Assembly: GCA_038045445.1 (NCBI GenBank)
Contig: JBBSYC010000001.1
Location: 62,001 to 126,000 of the forward strand
Origin: SICU01 sp038045445
Lineage (GTDB): Archaea; Nanobdellota; Nanobdellia; Pacearchaeales; GW2011-AR1
Direction of reading: 5' to 3'
DNA: 64,000 bases
Part shown: one piece after another, positions 25,816-34,347 of the stretch
Numbering within the stretch: the stretch's first letter is position 1
How the letters are laid out: each line of letters starts with the position of its first letter
Translations under genes and position numbers: made by a program
The notes under the pieces: model-generated
Database searches by the model: none
Told to the model about the DNA's origin: nothing
What the model saw: only the letters and a program-made list of their open reading frames with translations

Positions 25816-28185
25816 CTATTGCAAATTGTGACAAGCTACTAAATCTTTCTCAAAATTCTTTAGTGATGTTGGGATTCTTATGTTTTTTATTGCTTCTTTC
25901 AAGGAAATTCCATTTTCCTTTTTTTGTTTCCATACTTCGCCGTTGAACTGCATGATACTTTCTATTATTTTTTCTGCTTCTTTGTTTTCTTTTCCCTTTG
26001 GAAATGTCGTTTTATGTAAGATTATATCTAGCCCATTACCTATTACAGAAGTTACTTGGGGGAGTATAGGGTATAGTAGAGTTATCATTCTTTCTAATAG
26101 ATAGTATAGGGTATACTTTGCTGATTCGCTTTCTTCCTTGCTGAAATTATTTGATTCGTTGTATGCTCTGCTTTTTATCATCTCAATGTAATGTGAAGCA
26201 AAAATGTCCCAGAGAAATTTTCTTAATGTTTCTGCTGGGGTATGAAAGTCATAGTGTTCGTAAGATATATCTATTCTTGATGTTTGTGTGTCAATATAAC
26301 TTATGAATAATTTATCTAACTCTGTTAACTTTGATTTTTTTGGTTTTTTGAACTGGCAAACAAACCTTGATACATTAACTAGCTTGTTTATGGTTTTTGT
26401 TTCTGCGCCTATTCTATCCATTGAACATTTTAGGTCCTGTTCTGCTAAATTTCCTTCTAATGCTGCCCAAAATCTAAATGCTTCTGCTCCATGTGTTTTT
26501 AGTATGTCTTGTGGGTCGATTCCATTTCCCAAAGACTTTGACATTTTTCTTCCTTGGCTGTCCACTATATGCTGATGTATCCAGACATCTTTGAACGGTG
26601 GTTCTCCCATCTCTAAATATCCTCTAAGCATTGTGTAATATAACCATGTTCTAACTATTTCCTTGCCTTGAGGTCTTAATGAAATAGGGTATGCTTTTTT
26701 TGCAAATTCTGAGGGATATTTAATCATATTCAACTCTGAAATAGAGGAGTCAAACCATGTATCAAATACTTTTTCTTCACCAACCCATGTTTTTTCTTTA
26801 AAGTCAGATATTTTTCCTACTTTTTTTCCATTTTCAAATATTATTGATTCTTTTGGAGCATTTTCTTTTGTTGGTTCATAATATTTTCCTTTAGGAGGCA
26901 CTGCAATAAGATTTTCAGAACGCCATAAAGGAATAGGAGTTGCATAAAATCTTCTTCTTGATATTGGCCAGTCTATTGAAATAGAATCTAACCATCTAAT
27001 TAAGATTTCTTTTGATTCCTTTGGATAAAACTCTATTTTTTCCATAACTTTTTTTAATTTTGGAATAAATTCTAACTGTTTAAGATAATATTCTGGCATC
27101 TGTATAAATTCTATTTCTGCTCCGGATCTTTCCGATGTTGGGGTTCTATGAACTATACTTTCTTGTTTTATGATTAGATTTTGTTTTTGCAAATCTTCTA
27201 TTATTTTTTCTCTTGCTTCTTTTACTTTTAATCCTTGATATGATTTTGCTATTTCATTCATTCTACCTTCTTTTGTTATCGCTATTTTTGGTTTTAGATT
27301 CATTTCCCTGAAGAACTGAATATCTGTAACATCTCCTGCTGAACACATCATCATTAATCCTGTTCCTTTGTCAATTTGCGCAAATGGATGCTCTTGTATT
27401 GGAACTTCATAATTGAAGATAGGGACAATTGCTTTTTTTCCTTTTAGGTGTTTGTATCTCTTATCTTCTGGATTATATACAACCATTGCACAAGTACATA
27501 ATAGCTCAGGTCTTGTTGTTGCTATAACTATTTTTTCTTTAGAATCTTTTATTTTCCATTCAATATGGTTGAATTTTGATGGAATTTCTTTATATTCTAT
27601 TTCAGAATCTGCAACTGTTGTTCTTAGTTTGGTATCCCAGTTATTTATTCTGTTATCTTCGTAAACCAGATTTTTATGAAACAAGTCAATAAATGTATCT
27701 TGAGTTATTTTTCTGTATTCTGGAGAATCTGTGTGATAGATATCTCCTATTTTATTCCCTTTTTTATATGAAGAATATGAGTGACCTAGTCTTGCAAATG
27801 AGTCAACTGATTCTTCAGATGCAGATTCTAATAATTTTTTACAATGCTCTATAAATTGTTCTCTACCTACTTTAAAGGGAGATATGTTAAACTTCTTCTC
27901 TGTTGCTAATTCTATAGGGAGACCGTTTCTATCTAGACCTAAAGGAAATAAGACTTCGAAGCCTTTCATTCTTTTGTATCTTGCAAAGAAGTCCATGTAA
28001 GTGTATGTTGTTGCATGGCCCATATGTATGGGGGTGTTAACATAAGGAGGGGGAGTATCAATAGAGTAAATTTCCTTTTTTGTATTTGGATTAAATGGGA
28101 AAAGGTTGTTTTCTTTCCAGAAGGTTGTTATCTGCTTTTCTATCTCAATATTCCAGTTTTTAATTTCTGATAGTTTTGGTTCCAT
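25816..28185 (-). CDS. valS: Valyl-tRNA synthetase
   Basis: Charges tRNA-Val. The 789-residue class I synthetase has HMGH (54-57) as HIGH signature, an editing domain starting near ATTRPELLCTCAMVV, WPISRRRFYATPIPLW, and KMSKS at 547-551. The anticodon-binding domain follows, with MDRIGAETKTINKLVNVSRFV, the ValRS-type start of that region. It is shorter than bacterial ValRS and lacks the C-terminal coiled coil, as in other archaea. The usual zinc ligands appear lost: HRTPTSERSG has Ser where Cys is normal, and PLWRSENL replaces the usual WYCxxC. The upstream region is divergent with the endonuclease III gene. Confidence 0.93.
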   Translation of the reverse strand: MEPKLSEIKNWNIEIEKQITTFWKENNLFPFNPNTKKEIYSIDTPPPYVNTPIHMGHATTYTYMDFFARYKRMKGFEVLFPLGLDRNGLPIELATEKKFNISPFKVGREQFIEHCKKLLESASEESVDSFARLGHSYSSYKKGNKIGDIYHTDSPEYRKITQDTFIDLFHKNLVYEDNRINNWDTKLRTTVADSEIEYKEIPSKFNHIEWKIKDSKEKIVIATTRPELLCTCAMVVYNPEDKRYKHLKGKKAIVPIFNYEVPIQEHPFAQIDKGTGLMMMCSAGDVTDIQFFREMNLKPKIAITKEGRMNEIAKSYQGLKVKEAREKIIEDLQKQNLIIKQESIVHRTPTSERSGAEIEFIQMPEYYLKQLEFIPKLKKVMEKIEFYPKESKEILIRWLDSISIDWPISRRRFYATPIPLWRSENLIAVPPKGKYYEPTKENAPKESIIFENGKKVGKISDFKEKTWVGEEKVFDTWFDSSISELNMIKYPSEFAKKAYPISLRPQGKEIVRTWLYYTMLRGYLEMGEPPFKDVWIHQHIVDSQGRKMSKSLGNGIDPQDILKTHGAEAFRFWAALEGNLAEQDLKCSMDRIGAETKTINKLVNVSRFVCQFKKPKKSKLTELDKLFISYIDTQTSRIDISYEHYDFHTPAETLRKFLWDIFASHYIEMIKSRAYNESNNFSKEESESAKYTLYYLLERMITLLYPILPQVTSVIGNGLDIILHKTTFPKGKENKEAEKIIESIMQFNGEVWKQKKENGISLKEAIKNIRIPTSLKNFEKDLVACHNLQ

Positions 28186-28234
28186 GTTTAAAGCACGTGG
28201 AAACGTATTTTAAGACTTTTCTTTTAGGATTTAT

Positions 28235-28846
28235 ATGGATTTGAAGAAGGCCTTGAAACAACTTTCAGAACTTAAGAGGCTTGGGGGTAAGATGCGTTTA
28301 GCTGCTGAATCTTGGGGTGCTGAATGGAAGTGTCTTATTGCAACAATAATGTCTGCGCAATCTAGGGATGAGACAACTATAATTGTTGCTGAAAGGTTGT
28401 TTGATGAATATAATTCTCTTGATAAATTGGCTAATGCTTCTTATAATGATGTCTTGAAAGTCTTTAGAAGTTTGAATTATAATAAGACTAAAGCTAAAAA
28501 TGTTATTTCTTGTGCTTCGGAGTTAATTGAGAGATATAATGGTAAAATTCCTCACGACTTGGATAAATTGATTGAGCTTTCTGGAGTTGGGCGCAAAACC
28601 GCTAATGTGTTTTTATCTGAACATGGTCACGATGGTTTGGCCGTAGACACTCACGTATTTCAGATTGCTAGAAAACTTGATTGGTCTAAGGAAAAGAATC
28701 CTCATAAAGTAGAGGCTGATTTGAAGAAATTGTTTCCCTCTAAGTATTGGGCTTCTGTGAATCCAGTTCTTGTTAGGTTTGGAAAGAGATATACTTCTCG
28801 TAAAAAGAAGAATGAGTTGCTTGAGGGGGTAAGTAGGATTAAATAA
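28235..28846 (+). CDS. nth: Endonuclease III, without iron-sulfur cluster
   Basis: Bifunctional DNA glycosylase/AP lyase for oxidised pyrimidines. The 203-residue protein keeps the helix-hairpin-helix LSGVGRKTANVFLSE with catalytic Lys121 and the Asp138 in AVDTHVFQIARKL. It ends KRYTSRKKKNELLEGVSRIK, where normal Nth has the four cysteines binding a 4Fe-4S cluster; none of them is present. The fold core is complete otherwise. It is divergent from valS and 20 bases ahead of the HAD gene, likely an operon. Confidence 0.93.
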   Translation: MDLKKALKQLSELKRLGGKMRLAAESWGAEWKCLIATIMSAQSRDETTIIVAERLFDEYNSLDKLANASYNDVLKVFRSLNYNKTKAKNVISCASELIERYNGKIPHDLDKLIELSGVGRKTANVFLSEHGHDGLAVDTHVFQIARKLDWSKEKNPHKVEADLKKLFPSKYWASVNPVLVRFGKRYTSRKKKNELLEGVSRIK

Positions 28847-28866
28847 CTCTTCTTTATTCTTGTTTT

Positions 28867-29508
28867 ATGATAAAAGGAATTATTTTTGATAAAGATGGCG
28901 TTATATTTGACTCTGAGCCAGTTTACGCTATGGCAACTATAAAAACTCTTGAGAAATTTGGGCATTTTTTAACAGAAAAAGATTATTTTGAATATTGGAC
29001 AAGAAAAGGTTGGGGAATTAAGGAGTTTTTGGAGCATAAGAAAATTAAGATTGATCTTGAGGAATTCAAAAGGATGAGGCATGAAATAATTGATTTTGAA
29101 ATTAAAAGAAAACTTCCCTTAATTGATGGTGCTGAAAAAGTTTTATCTTCTTTTAAGGGCATTTATCCTCTTGCTCTTGTTACTTCTTCTGATACAAGGG
29201 TGACTAATTTGAAACTTGAGATTTCTGGGTTTTACAGGTTTTTTGATTTTGTTATAACTAAAGAAGATGTTACAAATCACAAACCTCACCCCGAAGGGTT
29301 TTTGCTCGCTGCTGATAAACTTAATATTAATCCAGAGAATATTGTTGTGATAGAAGATGCCGAAAAAGGAGTAATTGCTGCTCACAATGCAGGAATGAAA
29401 TGCATTGCGATACCAAATAAATATACTAAATTTAATGATTTTTCCTTGGCGGATGTTGTTCTTAGAGATATAGGGGAGATTACTCCTGAACTGATTAAGA
29501 CCTTGTAA
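28867..29508 (+). CDS. HAD-superfamily hydrolase (beta-phosphoglucomutase-like)
   Basis: A 213-residue haloacid-dehalogenase phosphatase. The nucleophile motif FDKDGVIFDSEP has Asp8 and Asp10. A helical cap follows (about 15-85). Motif II is LALVTSSDTR, motif III includes the Lys in NHKPHPEGF, and motif IV is IVVIEDAEKGVIAAHNAGM. This layout is that of subfamily IA proteins such as beta-phosphoglucomutase and phosphoglycolate phosphatase. The substrate is unknown. It follows nth at 20 bases and precedes secG. Confidence 0.9.
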   Translation: MIKGIIFDKDGVIFDSEPVYAMATIKTLEKFGHFLTEKDYFEYWTRKGWGIKEFLEHKKIKIDLEEFKRMRHEIIDFEIKRKLPLIDGAEKVLSSFKGIYPLALVTSSDTRVTNLKLEISGFYRFFDFVITKEDVTNHKPHPEGFLLAADKLNINPENIVVIEDAEKGVIAAHNAGMKCIAIPNKYTKFNDFSLADVVLRDIGEITPELIKTL

Positions 29509-29540
29509 AGATTTTTATACTAACCTTTATTGTGTCTTTC

Positions 29541-29711
29541 ATGGCTCACCAACAACAATCTCTTCAGATGCCTGGTGCATTTGGTGGAATTATGCGTTAT
29601 GATTCAGAGTATCAAAGCAAGGTTATGCTTTCTCCAAAGGCAGTTGTTGCGTTTTTGGTTGCGGTTATAGCCTTTGTTATTGTTTTGAAAGTTTTCTGGC
29701 CTGTTGTTTAA
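29541..29711 (+). CDS. secG: Preprotein translocase subunit Sec61-beta (archaeal SecG)
   Basis: A 56-residue single-span membrane protein, the small beta subunit of the archaeal SecYEbeta channel. After a polar start comes the archaeal signature MPGAFGGIMRYDSEY, then KVMLSPKAVVAF and one membrane helix (about residues 32-53) that reaches the C-terminus KVFWPVV. The start ATG at 29541 lies about 22 bases after a TTTTTATA box (29512-29519), again a near-leaderless start. The frame length and stop (TAA 29709-29711) are exact. The other Sec subunits are not in this window. Confidence 0.93.
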   Translation: MAHQQQSLQMPGAFGGIMRYDSEYQSKVMLSPKAVVAFLVAVIAFVIVLKVFWPVV

Positions 29712-29789
29712 TTGTTCAAATTGAGTTTATTCATAGTTTTGAATAAAGTTTAAATAGAATAAAATTATTTTGTCATACTGGTGATTGAA

Positions 29790-29993
29790 ATGTCAAGCAA
29801 TAGAGACTTAAGAGATCAGATGAATAGTGATTCTGTTGCCGAGGCTTTTGGTTTTCTTTTATCTGGAAAGAAGGGATATAAAACAGTTATTGAAAGAAAG
29901 GTTGAGCCACTTCGTTGTTCTGGGTGTAATGTTGTTTTGCAAGATGGTGTTAAGTTTTGTTCTGAGTGTGGGACTAGAGTTGTTAAGAAATAG
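29790..29993 (+). CDS. Zinc-ribbon protein (67 aa)
   Basis: A 67-residue protein with a C-terminal zinc ribbon: RCSGCNVVLQDGVKFCSECG supplies the two CxxC knuckles. The N-terminal 40 residues are helical and polar without a recognised domain. I prefer the ATG at 29790 over the GTG at 29781. TTTAAATAG about 40 bases upstream is a likely promoter element. Its 3' end overlaps by 11 bases the decayed C-terminal fragment of a metallophosphoesterase gene on the other strand. Function unknown; zinc ribbons of this type often mediate protein or nucleic-acid contacts. Confidence 0.75.
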   Translation: MSSNRDLRDQMNSDSVAEAFGFLLSGKKGYKTVIERKVEPLRCSGCNVVLQDGVKFCSECGTRVVKK

Positions 29994-30120
29994 GCTTACC
30001 TTCTTTAATAAATTCTAACTTTGTTATCTTGTTGTCTTTGATTTCTAGAATGGTGTTTACATGAGAGCCAAAGCCTGCGTTTACTATTGTTGTTTGATTT
30101 ATTGTGTCTTTTTCTAAGTT
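29983..30120 (-). pseudogene. C-terminal remnant of a metallophosphoesterase gene
   Basis: The minus strand from 30120 to the TAA at 29983 is open and reads as a protein end: TINQTTIVNAGFGSHVNTI, then LEIKDNKITKLEFIKEGKP. This matches the closing strands of YfcE-like metallophosphoesterases (NAG followed by a strand ending in K-rich residues). Two stops lie just upstream in this frame, so the rest of the gene is gone. Its N-terminus is found 850 bases away at 31087, across the nucleotidyltransferase gene. Confidence 0.6.
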
Positions 30121-30199
30121 CTATTCTTAGTAAAATGGTTATAATAAAATTAATTCTTTCTTTAATTAAACTTAAATAATCTGGCTTCGTTTAAAAAAA

Positions 30200-30982
30200 A
30201 TGGAGACAAAAGAGATAAGAAAAATCCTAAAATCTAGTTTCGAGAGTTGTTCTTTTTATAACCATATTAAGGGGGTGACAATTGTTGGATCATTCTCTGA
30301 AGATAGATCTTTGTATTGCAATGACGAGGCTGATATTTTATTGGTTGTAGATACTATTGATGTAGTCTTATTAAAAAAAATTCATGATTGGGCAAAAGAT
30401 ATATATAAAAAAAATACAAATAAAAGGAAATGGAAGTACACATTTAAAAATGGACCCTACAAAGAGGTAGCTTACAAACCAAATTTATTACTTCAAATTT
30501 TGTTGGACCCCTTAAGTGAGTTAGGGAATTATCCCCCAACTTTCCTAAAATCTTTTGAAAAAAAACATAAAGTTCTATTGGGAAAATTTCTTTACCCTAA
30601 GGTTAAACAACCCACACTTAAGAGTATCTGTTATCAAAAAAGGAATCTCATTTGGTGGATTGATAAGATAAAAAATAATAAAACCTTTTATTTTGAATGG
30701 ATTCAGGCAGGGAATAAGGTAAAATTAGATTTCAAAATTATTAAAATTCCATTAGAACAAACATGTGAAATGGCTCTTTCAGTGTTAAAGAAGGAATTTA
30801 ATAATCTGATTTTGGCAGGGTACAAACCAACCAAAGAGATTAGTAAAGAAGTTGAAGGGTTATTGATTTATGACAGTACAATCAAATCATGTAAAAAATT
30901 TAAAAAGACAAAAGAAATAATTAACAAAATAGTTTCTTTATTCAAAAGATTACATAAAAACTCGCTAAAACAGTGTGAATAA
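30200..30982 (+). CDS. Nucleotidyltransferase-fold protein inserted in a metallophosphoesterase gene
   Basis: A 260-residue basic protein. Residues 24-52 read GVTIVGSFSEDRSL then NDEADILLVVD, the pattern of a polymerase-beta-type nucleotidyltransferase (G-S followed by DxD-like acidic residues; here EAD). The remainder is Lys-rich and helical with no second domain recognised. Its coding strand is A-rich, unlike the T-rich coding strands of its plus-strand neighbours, which hints at transfer. It lies between two decayed pieces of one minus-strand gene, so it probably arrived by insertion. No partner gene (HEPN, antitoxin) is adjacent. Function is unknown; such enzymes occur in toxin systems and antibiotic modification. 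Confidence 0.6.
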   Translation: METKEIRKILKSSFESCSFYNHIKGVTIVGSFSEDRSLYCNDEADILLVVDTIDVVLLKKIHDWAKDIYKKNTNKRKWKYTFKNGPYKEVAYKPNLLLQILLDPLSELGNYPPTFLKSFEKKHKVLLGKFLYPKVKQPTLKSICYQKRNLIWWIDKIKNNKTFYFEWIQAGNKVKLDFKIIKIPLEQTCEMALSVLKKEFNNLILAGYKPTKEISKEVEGLLIYDSTIKSCKKFKKTKEIINKIVSLFKRLHKNSLKQCE

Positions 30983-31087
30983 TTTTGAGTATGAGCTAAT
31001 TCTTGGGGCTATGATTGCATCAAAATCATTACTATAAATCTCTGGCTTGTTTTCATGAAGGTCTCCTATTATTAGAAATTTTGTCAT
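30965..31087 (-). pseudogene. N-terminal remnant of a metallophosphoesterase gene
   Basis: From ATG at 31087 the minus strand reads MTKFLIIGDLHENKPEIYS, then NDFDAIIAP. This is the typical start of a YfcE-like metallophosphoesterase, with the D-x-H metal motif in GDLH. The expected second motif (GDxC after IIAP) is absent, and the frame drifts to a stop at 30965 inside the end of the nucleotidyltransferase gene. Together with 29983-30120 it marks a broken gene whose middle is missing. Confidence 0.65.
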
Positions 31088-31137
31088 TTTAATAGAGGTT
31101 TAGAAAGCTATAAATAATCTCGTTTTTGATTTGTTTT

Positions 31138-31473
31138 ATGTTTGGAGGAATAGACCCTAAGAAGATGCAGGCAATGATGAAACAGATGGGAATCAAACAA
31201 GATGAGGTCGAGGCTGTTCGGGTTGTTATTGAAAAGGTGGATGGTGGCAAAATAGTCATAGAGGAACCTTCTGTTGTTAAGGTGACTATGCAGGGCCAGC
31301 AATCTTGGCAGATATCTGGAAACGCTCATGAGGAATCTGGAGATTCTGAAAATACTAAAGATGAAGATGTTCGTTTAATTATGGATAAGACAGGTAAGAG
31401 TTTTGAAGAATGCTCTCAAGTTCTTGAAAAGAACAATGGGGATATTGCTCAGAGTATAATGGATTTGTCGTGA
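31138..31473 (+). CDS. nac: Nascent polypeptide-associated complex protein (archaeal NAC)
   Basis: Ribosome-bound chaperone that contacts emerging peptides. The 111-residue protein starts with the archaeal signature MFGGIDPKKMQAMMKQMGIK, so I use the ATG at 31138 rather than the upstream TTG at 31126. The NAC beta domain (about 20-60) includes VVIEKVDGGKIVIEEPSVV and VTMQGQQSWQISG. A C-terminal UBA domain (about 75-111) reads DVRLIMDKTGKSFEECSQVL then NGDIAQSIMDLS. Archaeal NAC is a homodimer, so no partner is needed. A TATAAATA box precedes it. Confidence 0.95.
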   Translation: MFGGIDPKKMQAMMKQMGIKQDEVEAVRVVIEKVDGGKIVIEEPSVVKVTMQGQQSWQISGNAHEESGDSENTKDEDVRLIMDKTGKSFEECSQVLEKNNGDIAQSIMDLS

Positions 31474-31567
31474 AATTGAGTGTTTGTATATCTCTTTATA
31501 AATTTAGGCTTTTCGAAAGGTATAAAAAGAACTTTTTGTTTATTATGCTCCTTTAGGACAGGTATTT

Positions 31568-31993
31568 ATGTTAATTGATGAGATTATAAAGGAAAAGATT
31601 AGTGCAGACCATTTACTTTATGTGAGTCTGAAGTACACTAAGACTTGTGATGTTATATTAAATTTGCTTTCTCGTTGGAAGATAATGATTGATACTTCTT
31701 TTGCTTTTTTAATTAAAAAGTCTGGGAAAAGTTGGAAGCCTGTTTTTGATGCTCCAAGAGCAAGGTTTTTACAATTAAGAAAAGTCTATGCTAATGTACC
31801 TGAGGTTGCAGAGACTTTGGAGCTTTATGAATTTTTTAGAGATATCGAAGGTCTTGAGAAGGCAAGAGAAAATGAATTTAGAAAAGGAGTTAATTTAAAA
31901 GTTAATTATAAGGGAAAAGTTATCGATATAAATCTTGAAAGGCTTGCAATATATTCGCAAATTCTAGAAAGGTTTATAAGCTATCTCAAGTAA
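31568..31993 (+). CDS. Hypothetical helical protein (141 aa)
   Basis: A soluble, mostly alpha-helical protein that I do not recognise. Features seen: LLYVSLKYTKTCDVILNLL near the start, an aromatic FAFLIKKSGKSWKPVF stretch, and a C-terminal NLERLAIYSQILERFISYLK helix. No cysteine motif, membrane helix or nucleotide-binding loop. It starts 94 bases after the NAC gene and ends 30 bases before the MinD-like gene, so it could share a transcript with MinD. A TATAAAAAG box near 31520 lies 40 bases before the ATG. Confidence 0.6.
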   Translation: MLIDEIIKEKISADHLLYVSLKYTKTCDVILNLLSRWKIMIDTSFAFLIKKSGKSWKPVFDAPRARFLQLRKVYANVPEVAETLELYEFFRDIEGLEKARENEFRKGVNLKVNYKGKVIDINLERLAIYSQILERFISYLK

Positions 31994-32023
31994 TTGAATA
32001 TATTGAGGCTATTTTAAATTCAC

Positions 32024-32767
32024 ATGACAGTAATAACGGTTACATCTGGAAAAGGTGGAGTTGGTAAAACTACTACTACTATTAATCTTGGCGCTGCTTT
32101 AAACTCTTTCAATAAAGAGGTTATAATTGTCGATGCTAACTTGACTACCCCTAATGTGGGATTGCATCTTGGGGCTCCTATTGTACCTGTTAATTTGAAT
32201 CATGTTATGCAAGGTAAGGCTAAAGTTGCGGATGCTATTTATGAACATGATTCAGGTACAAAGGTAATTCCTTCTTCTCTTTCAGTTAAGGAACTTAGGA
32301 GAATAAATCATGATAAACTAAAAGATGTTGCTAAGAAGTTGAGAAGTATGGCAGATTTTATTTTGTTTGACTCTGCGGCGGGGCTTGGAGATGAAGCTTG
32401 TAGTTCTATAGAGGCTGCTGATGAACTTATAATTGTGACTAATCCTGAGATAACTGCTGTTACAGATGCCTTGAAGACGGTTAAATTGGCTCAAGAGTTG
32501 GGAAAGAAAGTTAGGGGAGTAATTATTACTCGTGTTTCAGGAAACACCCACGAGATGTCTATTTCTAATATAAAAGAAATGTTGGACTTGCCTGTTTTGG
32601 GCGTTGTTCCTGAAGACAAGAAAATTTTAGCTTCTTTAAGACATAAGGATGCTGTTATACATATGTATCCATACACAAAGTCTGCTTTAGCTTATAAGAG
32701 AATTGCTGCTAAGATTGCCGGAGTGAATTATAAAGAGCCTGGTTTTTGGAAGAAAATGATAGGTTAA
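32024..32767 (+). CDS. minD: MinD/ParA-family ATPase
   Basis: A 247-residue P-loop ATPase with the deviant Walker A motif GKGGVGKTTTT (9-19), the switch NLTTPNVGLHLG and the Walker B region FILFDSAAGLGDEACSSIEA. It fits the archaeal MinD group, which positions proteins such as chemoreceptors, pili or archaella on the membrane rather than the division ring. The C-terminus ends YKEPGFWKKMIG, a short amphipathic stretch that could tether it to the membrane. No MinC or MinE is seen. A link to the pilus locus at 45-55 kb is possible but only an idea. Confidence 0.9.
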   Translation: MTVITVTSGKGGVGKTTTTINLGAALNSFNKEVIIVDANLTTPNVGLHLGAPIVPVNLNHVMQGKAKVADAIYEHDSGTKVIPSSLSVKELRRINHDKLKDVAKKLRSMADFILFDSAAGLGDEACSSIEAADELIIVTNPEITAVTDALKTVKLAQELGKKVRGVIITRVSGNTHEMSISNIKEMLDLPVLGVVPEDKKILASLRHKDAVIHMYPYTKSALAYKRIAAKIAGVNYKEPGFWKKMIG

Positions 32768-32829
32768 TTTGTAACTTTTGAATAGTTATAATTAAATAGA
32801 TTTATATATGATTCTTTTTTTGGTTTTTT

Positions 32830-34347
32830 ATGTCAAGTACTCAAATAGACAAGAATTATGGAAATGATTGGGCTAAATCAAAATCTCGTGATTTAGTTAG
32901 AAGTATGATTCAAAGGAATTTAGGTTATAGAAGACCTCAAGATTTAAGAGTTTTATGTTTTCCTGGAAATGAAGCTACCGAAGTCAAGGAAGTTTATGAT
33001 CTCCTTGGAATTCCAAGAGGAAATATTGTTGGGGTTGAAAGAGATCCTAAGGTTGCTGAGATGATTAAGTCTCAAGGACTTGGAATTCAAGTTGTTAATC
33101 AAACTTTGGAAGATTATGTTGCTTCGCAAGATTCTTTGGGTTTTGATGTTGTTAGTTTGGACTATACGGGTCCTTTGAATGGAGGACAGCTTGAAAGTTT
33201 GAGAACAATTTCTTTAATGAATTCTAGAGAAGATTTTATTCTTAATCAATCTAATTTGGCTAAAAGGGACGGATCTAATAAAGATTTGTATGTTGCTGGG
33301 GCGATTGGTAGAAAGTTAAGAGATCCTTCTAATCCTCAAATGCTTATGTCCTCGCAAATTTCTTCGGTAAATCCTTTTGGAGACGGTAGTTCTTTGGATA
33401 TAGTTATTTCTGGGGAAAAACAATTTGAAGATGCAGATATTGGGTCTGCTAGAACTTATGGTTATTCTCGTCTTTTAAGTGCCTCTTTACAATCTCCCGA
33501 TGAGTCCCAACAAGAGTTTCTTAAAAAATTAGTATTTTTTCTAGGTTTAGACGAGGGGCTAATTAAAGAATTAGAGAGCAATTTTTCAGCTAAATCTCAA
33601 ATTCAGATTAGTAGTTTGGCTCTTCATTCTATAAAAAAATCTCTTCTTGCTCGCGGAATTAATGATTCTTTTAGTGCCCAAGGAATTCTTGGCGCTTTAT
33701 GGCATGCTAGTCTTCCTAAATCTTACGAGCCCTGTGATGCGGAGGCATATTCTTATATCTCTGAATCTGGAGCTCCTATGATAGGAGCAGTTCATTATCT
33801 TAAATCTATCTCTCGTTCCCAACCAGAAGCGAGAGAATTATCCCGGCTGGTAACTTTTCAGGGAAAATTTAAAGTGATTGATAGGGGCAGATTAGCCCAG
33901 GCGATATCAAGATTTGGTAGATCTTATAAAAGAGGCATGAATATTGGAAGAATTGTTGAGGGTAGAATAAAGGCGGAGAACCCTGTTTTTCTAGGCTCAT
34001 CTGCCCGACCTGTTTTAACTAAGCAGAGAGCTATTGAAGAATTTAGGGCTGGTGCTTCTGTGGATGAAGTTAGAGAAAAATATAGGGGTGTGAATGGAAA
34101 GCCTCTTGCACAATGGAAAGCACATGTGACTATGGGGACCTACAATGATTCTCTTAGAAGTGAAGAAGTGATTGTTGAAGATGTTGAGGATTCAGATGTT
34201 GAGAAAATAACAAAAGAACAGGCACTTGATTTGCTTTCTAATGGGGTTCCTCCCAAAGAAATTGCAGACGCATATCCTACTTCATTTACTCAACCTCAAT
34301 TAATAGCTTTTAACTATTGGTTAGGTAAAGGCAAATATACTGGTTAG
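32830..34347 (+). CDS. Methyltransferase-like protein with C-terminal HTH-like repeats
   Basis: A 505-residue protein. The N-terminal part (about 40-190) resembles a Rossmann-fold SAM-dependent methyltransferase: LRVLCFPGNEATEVKEVY, then NIVGVERDPKVAEMI and FDVVSLDYTGPLNGGQLESL, where the acidic DYTGPL takes the place of motif IV. The C-terminal part has two similar segments, one ending in PLAQWKAHVTMGTY (about 415-435) and one ending in QPQLIAFNYWLGKGKY (about 485-503). Both are preceded by a helix-turn-helix-like AxxEFRAGASVDEVREKY pattern. A TTTATATAT box about 28 bases upstream gives it its own promoter. Target (DNA, RNA or protein) unknown; similar proteins occur in mobile elements, to my knowledge. 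Confidence 0.55.
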   Translation: MSSTQIDKNYGNDWAKSKSRDLVRSMIQRNLGYRRPQDLRVLCFPGNEATEVKEVYDLLGIPRGNIVGVERDPKVAEMIKSQGLGIQVVNQTLEDYVASQDSLGFDVVSLDYTGPLNGGQLESLRTISLMNSREDFILNQSNLAKRDGSNKDLYVAGAIGRKLRDPSNPQMLMSSQISSVNPFGDGSSLDIVISGEKQFEDADIGSARTYGYSRLLSASLQSPDESQQEFLKKLVFFLGLDEGLIKELESNFSAKSQIQISSLALHSIKKSLLARGINDSFSAQGILGALWHASLPKSYEPCDAEAYSYISESGAPMIGAVHYLKSISRSQPEARELSRLVTFQGKFKVIDRGRLAQAISRFGRSYKRGMNIGRIVEGRIKAENPVFLGSSARPVLTKQRAIEEFRAGASVDEVREKYRGVNGKPLAQWKAHVTMGTYNDSLRSEEVIVEDVEDSDVEKITKEQALDLLSNGVPPKEIADAYPTSFTQPQLIAFNYWLGKGKYTG

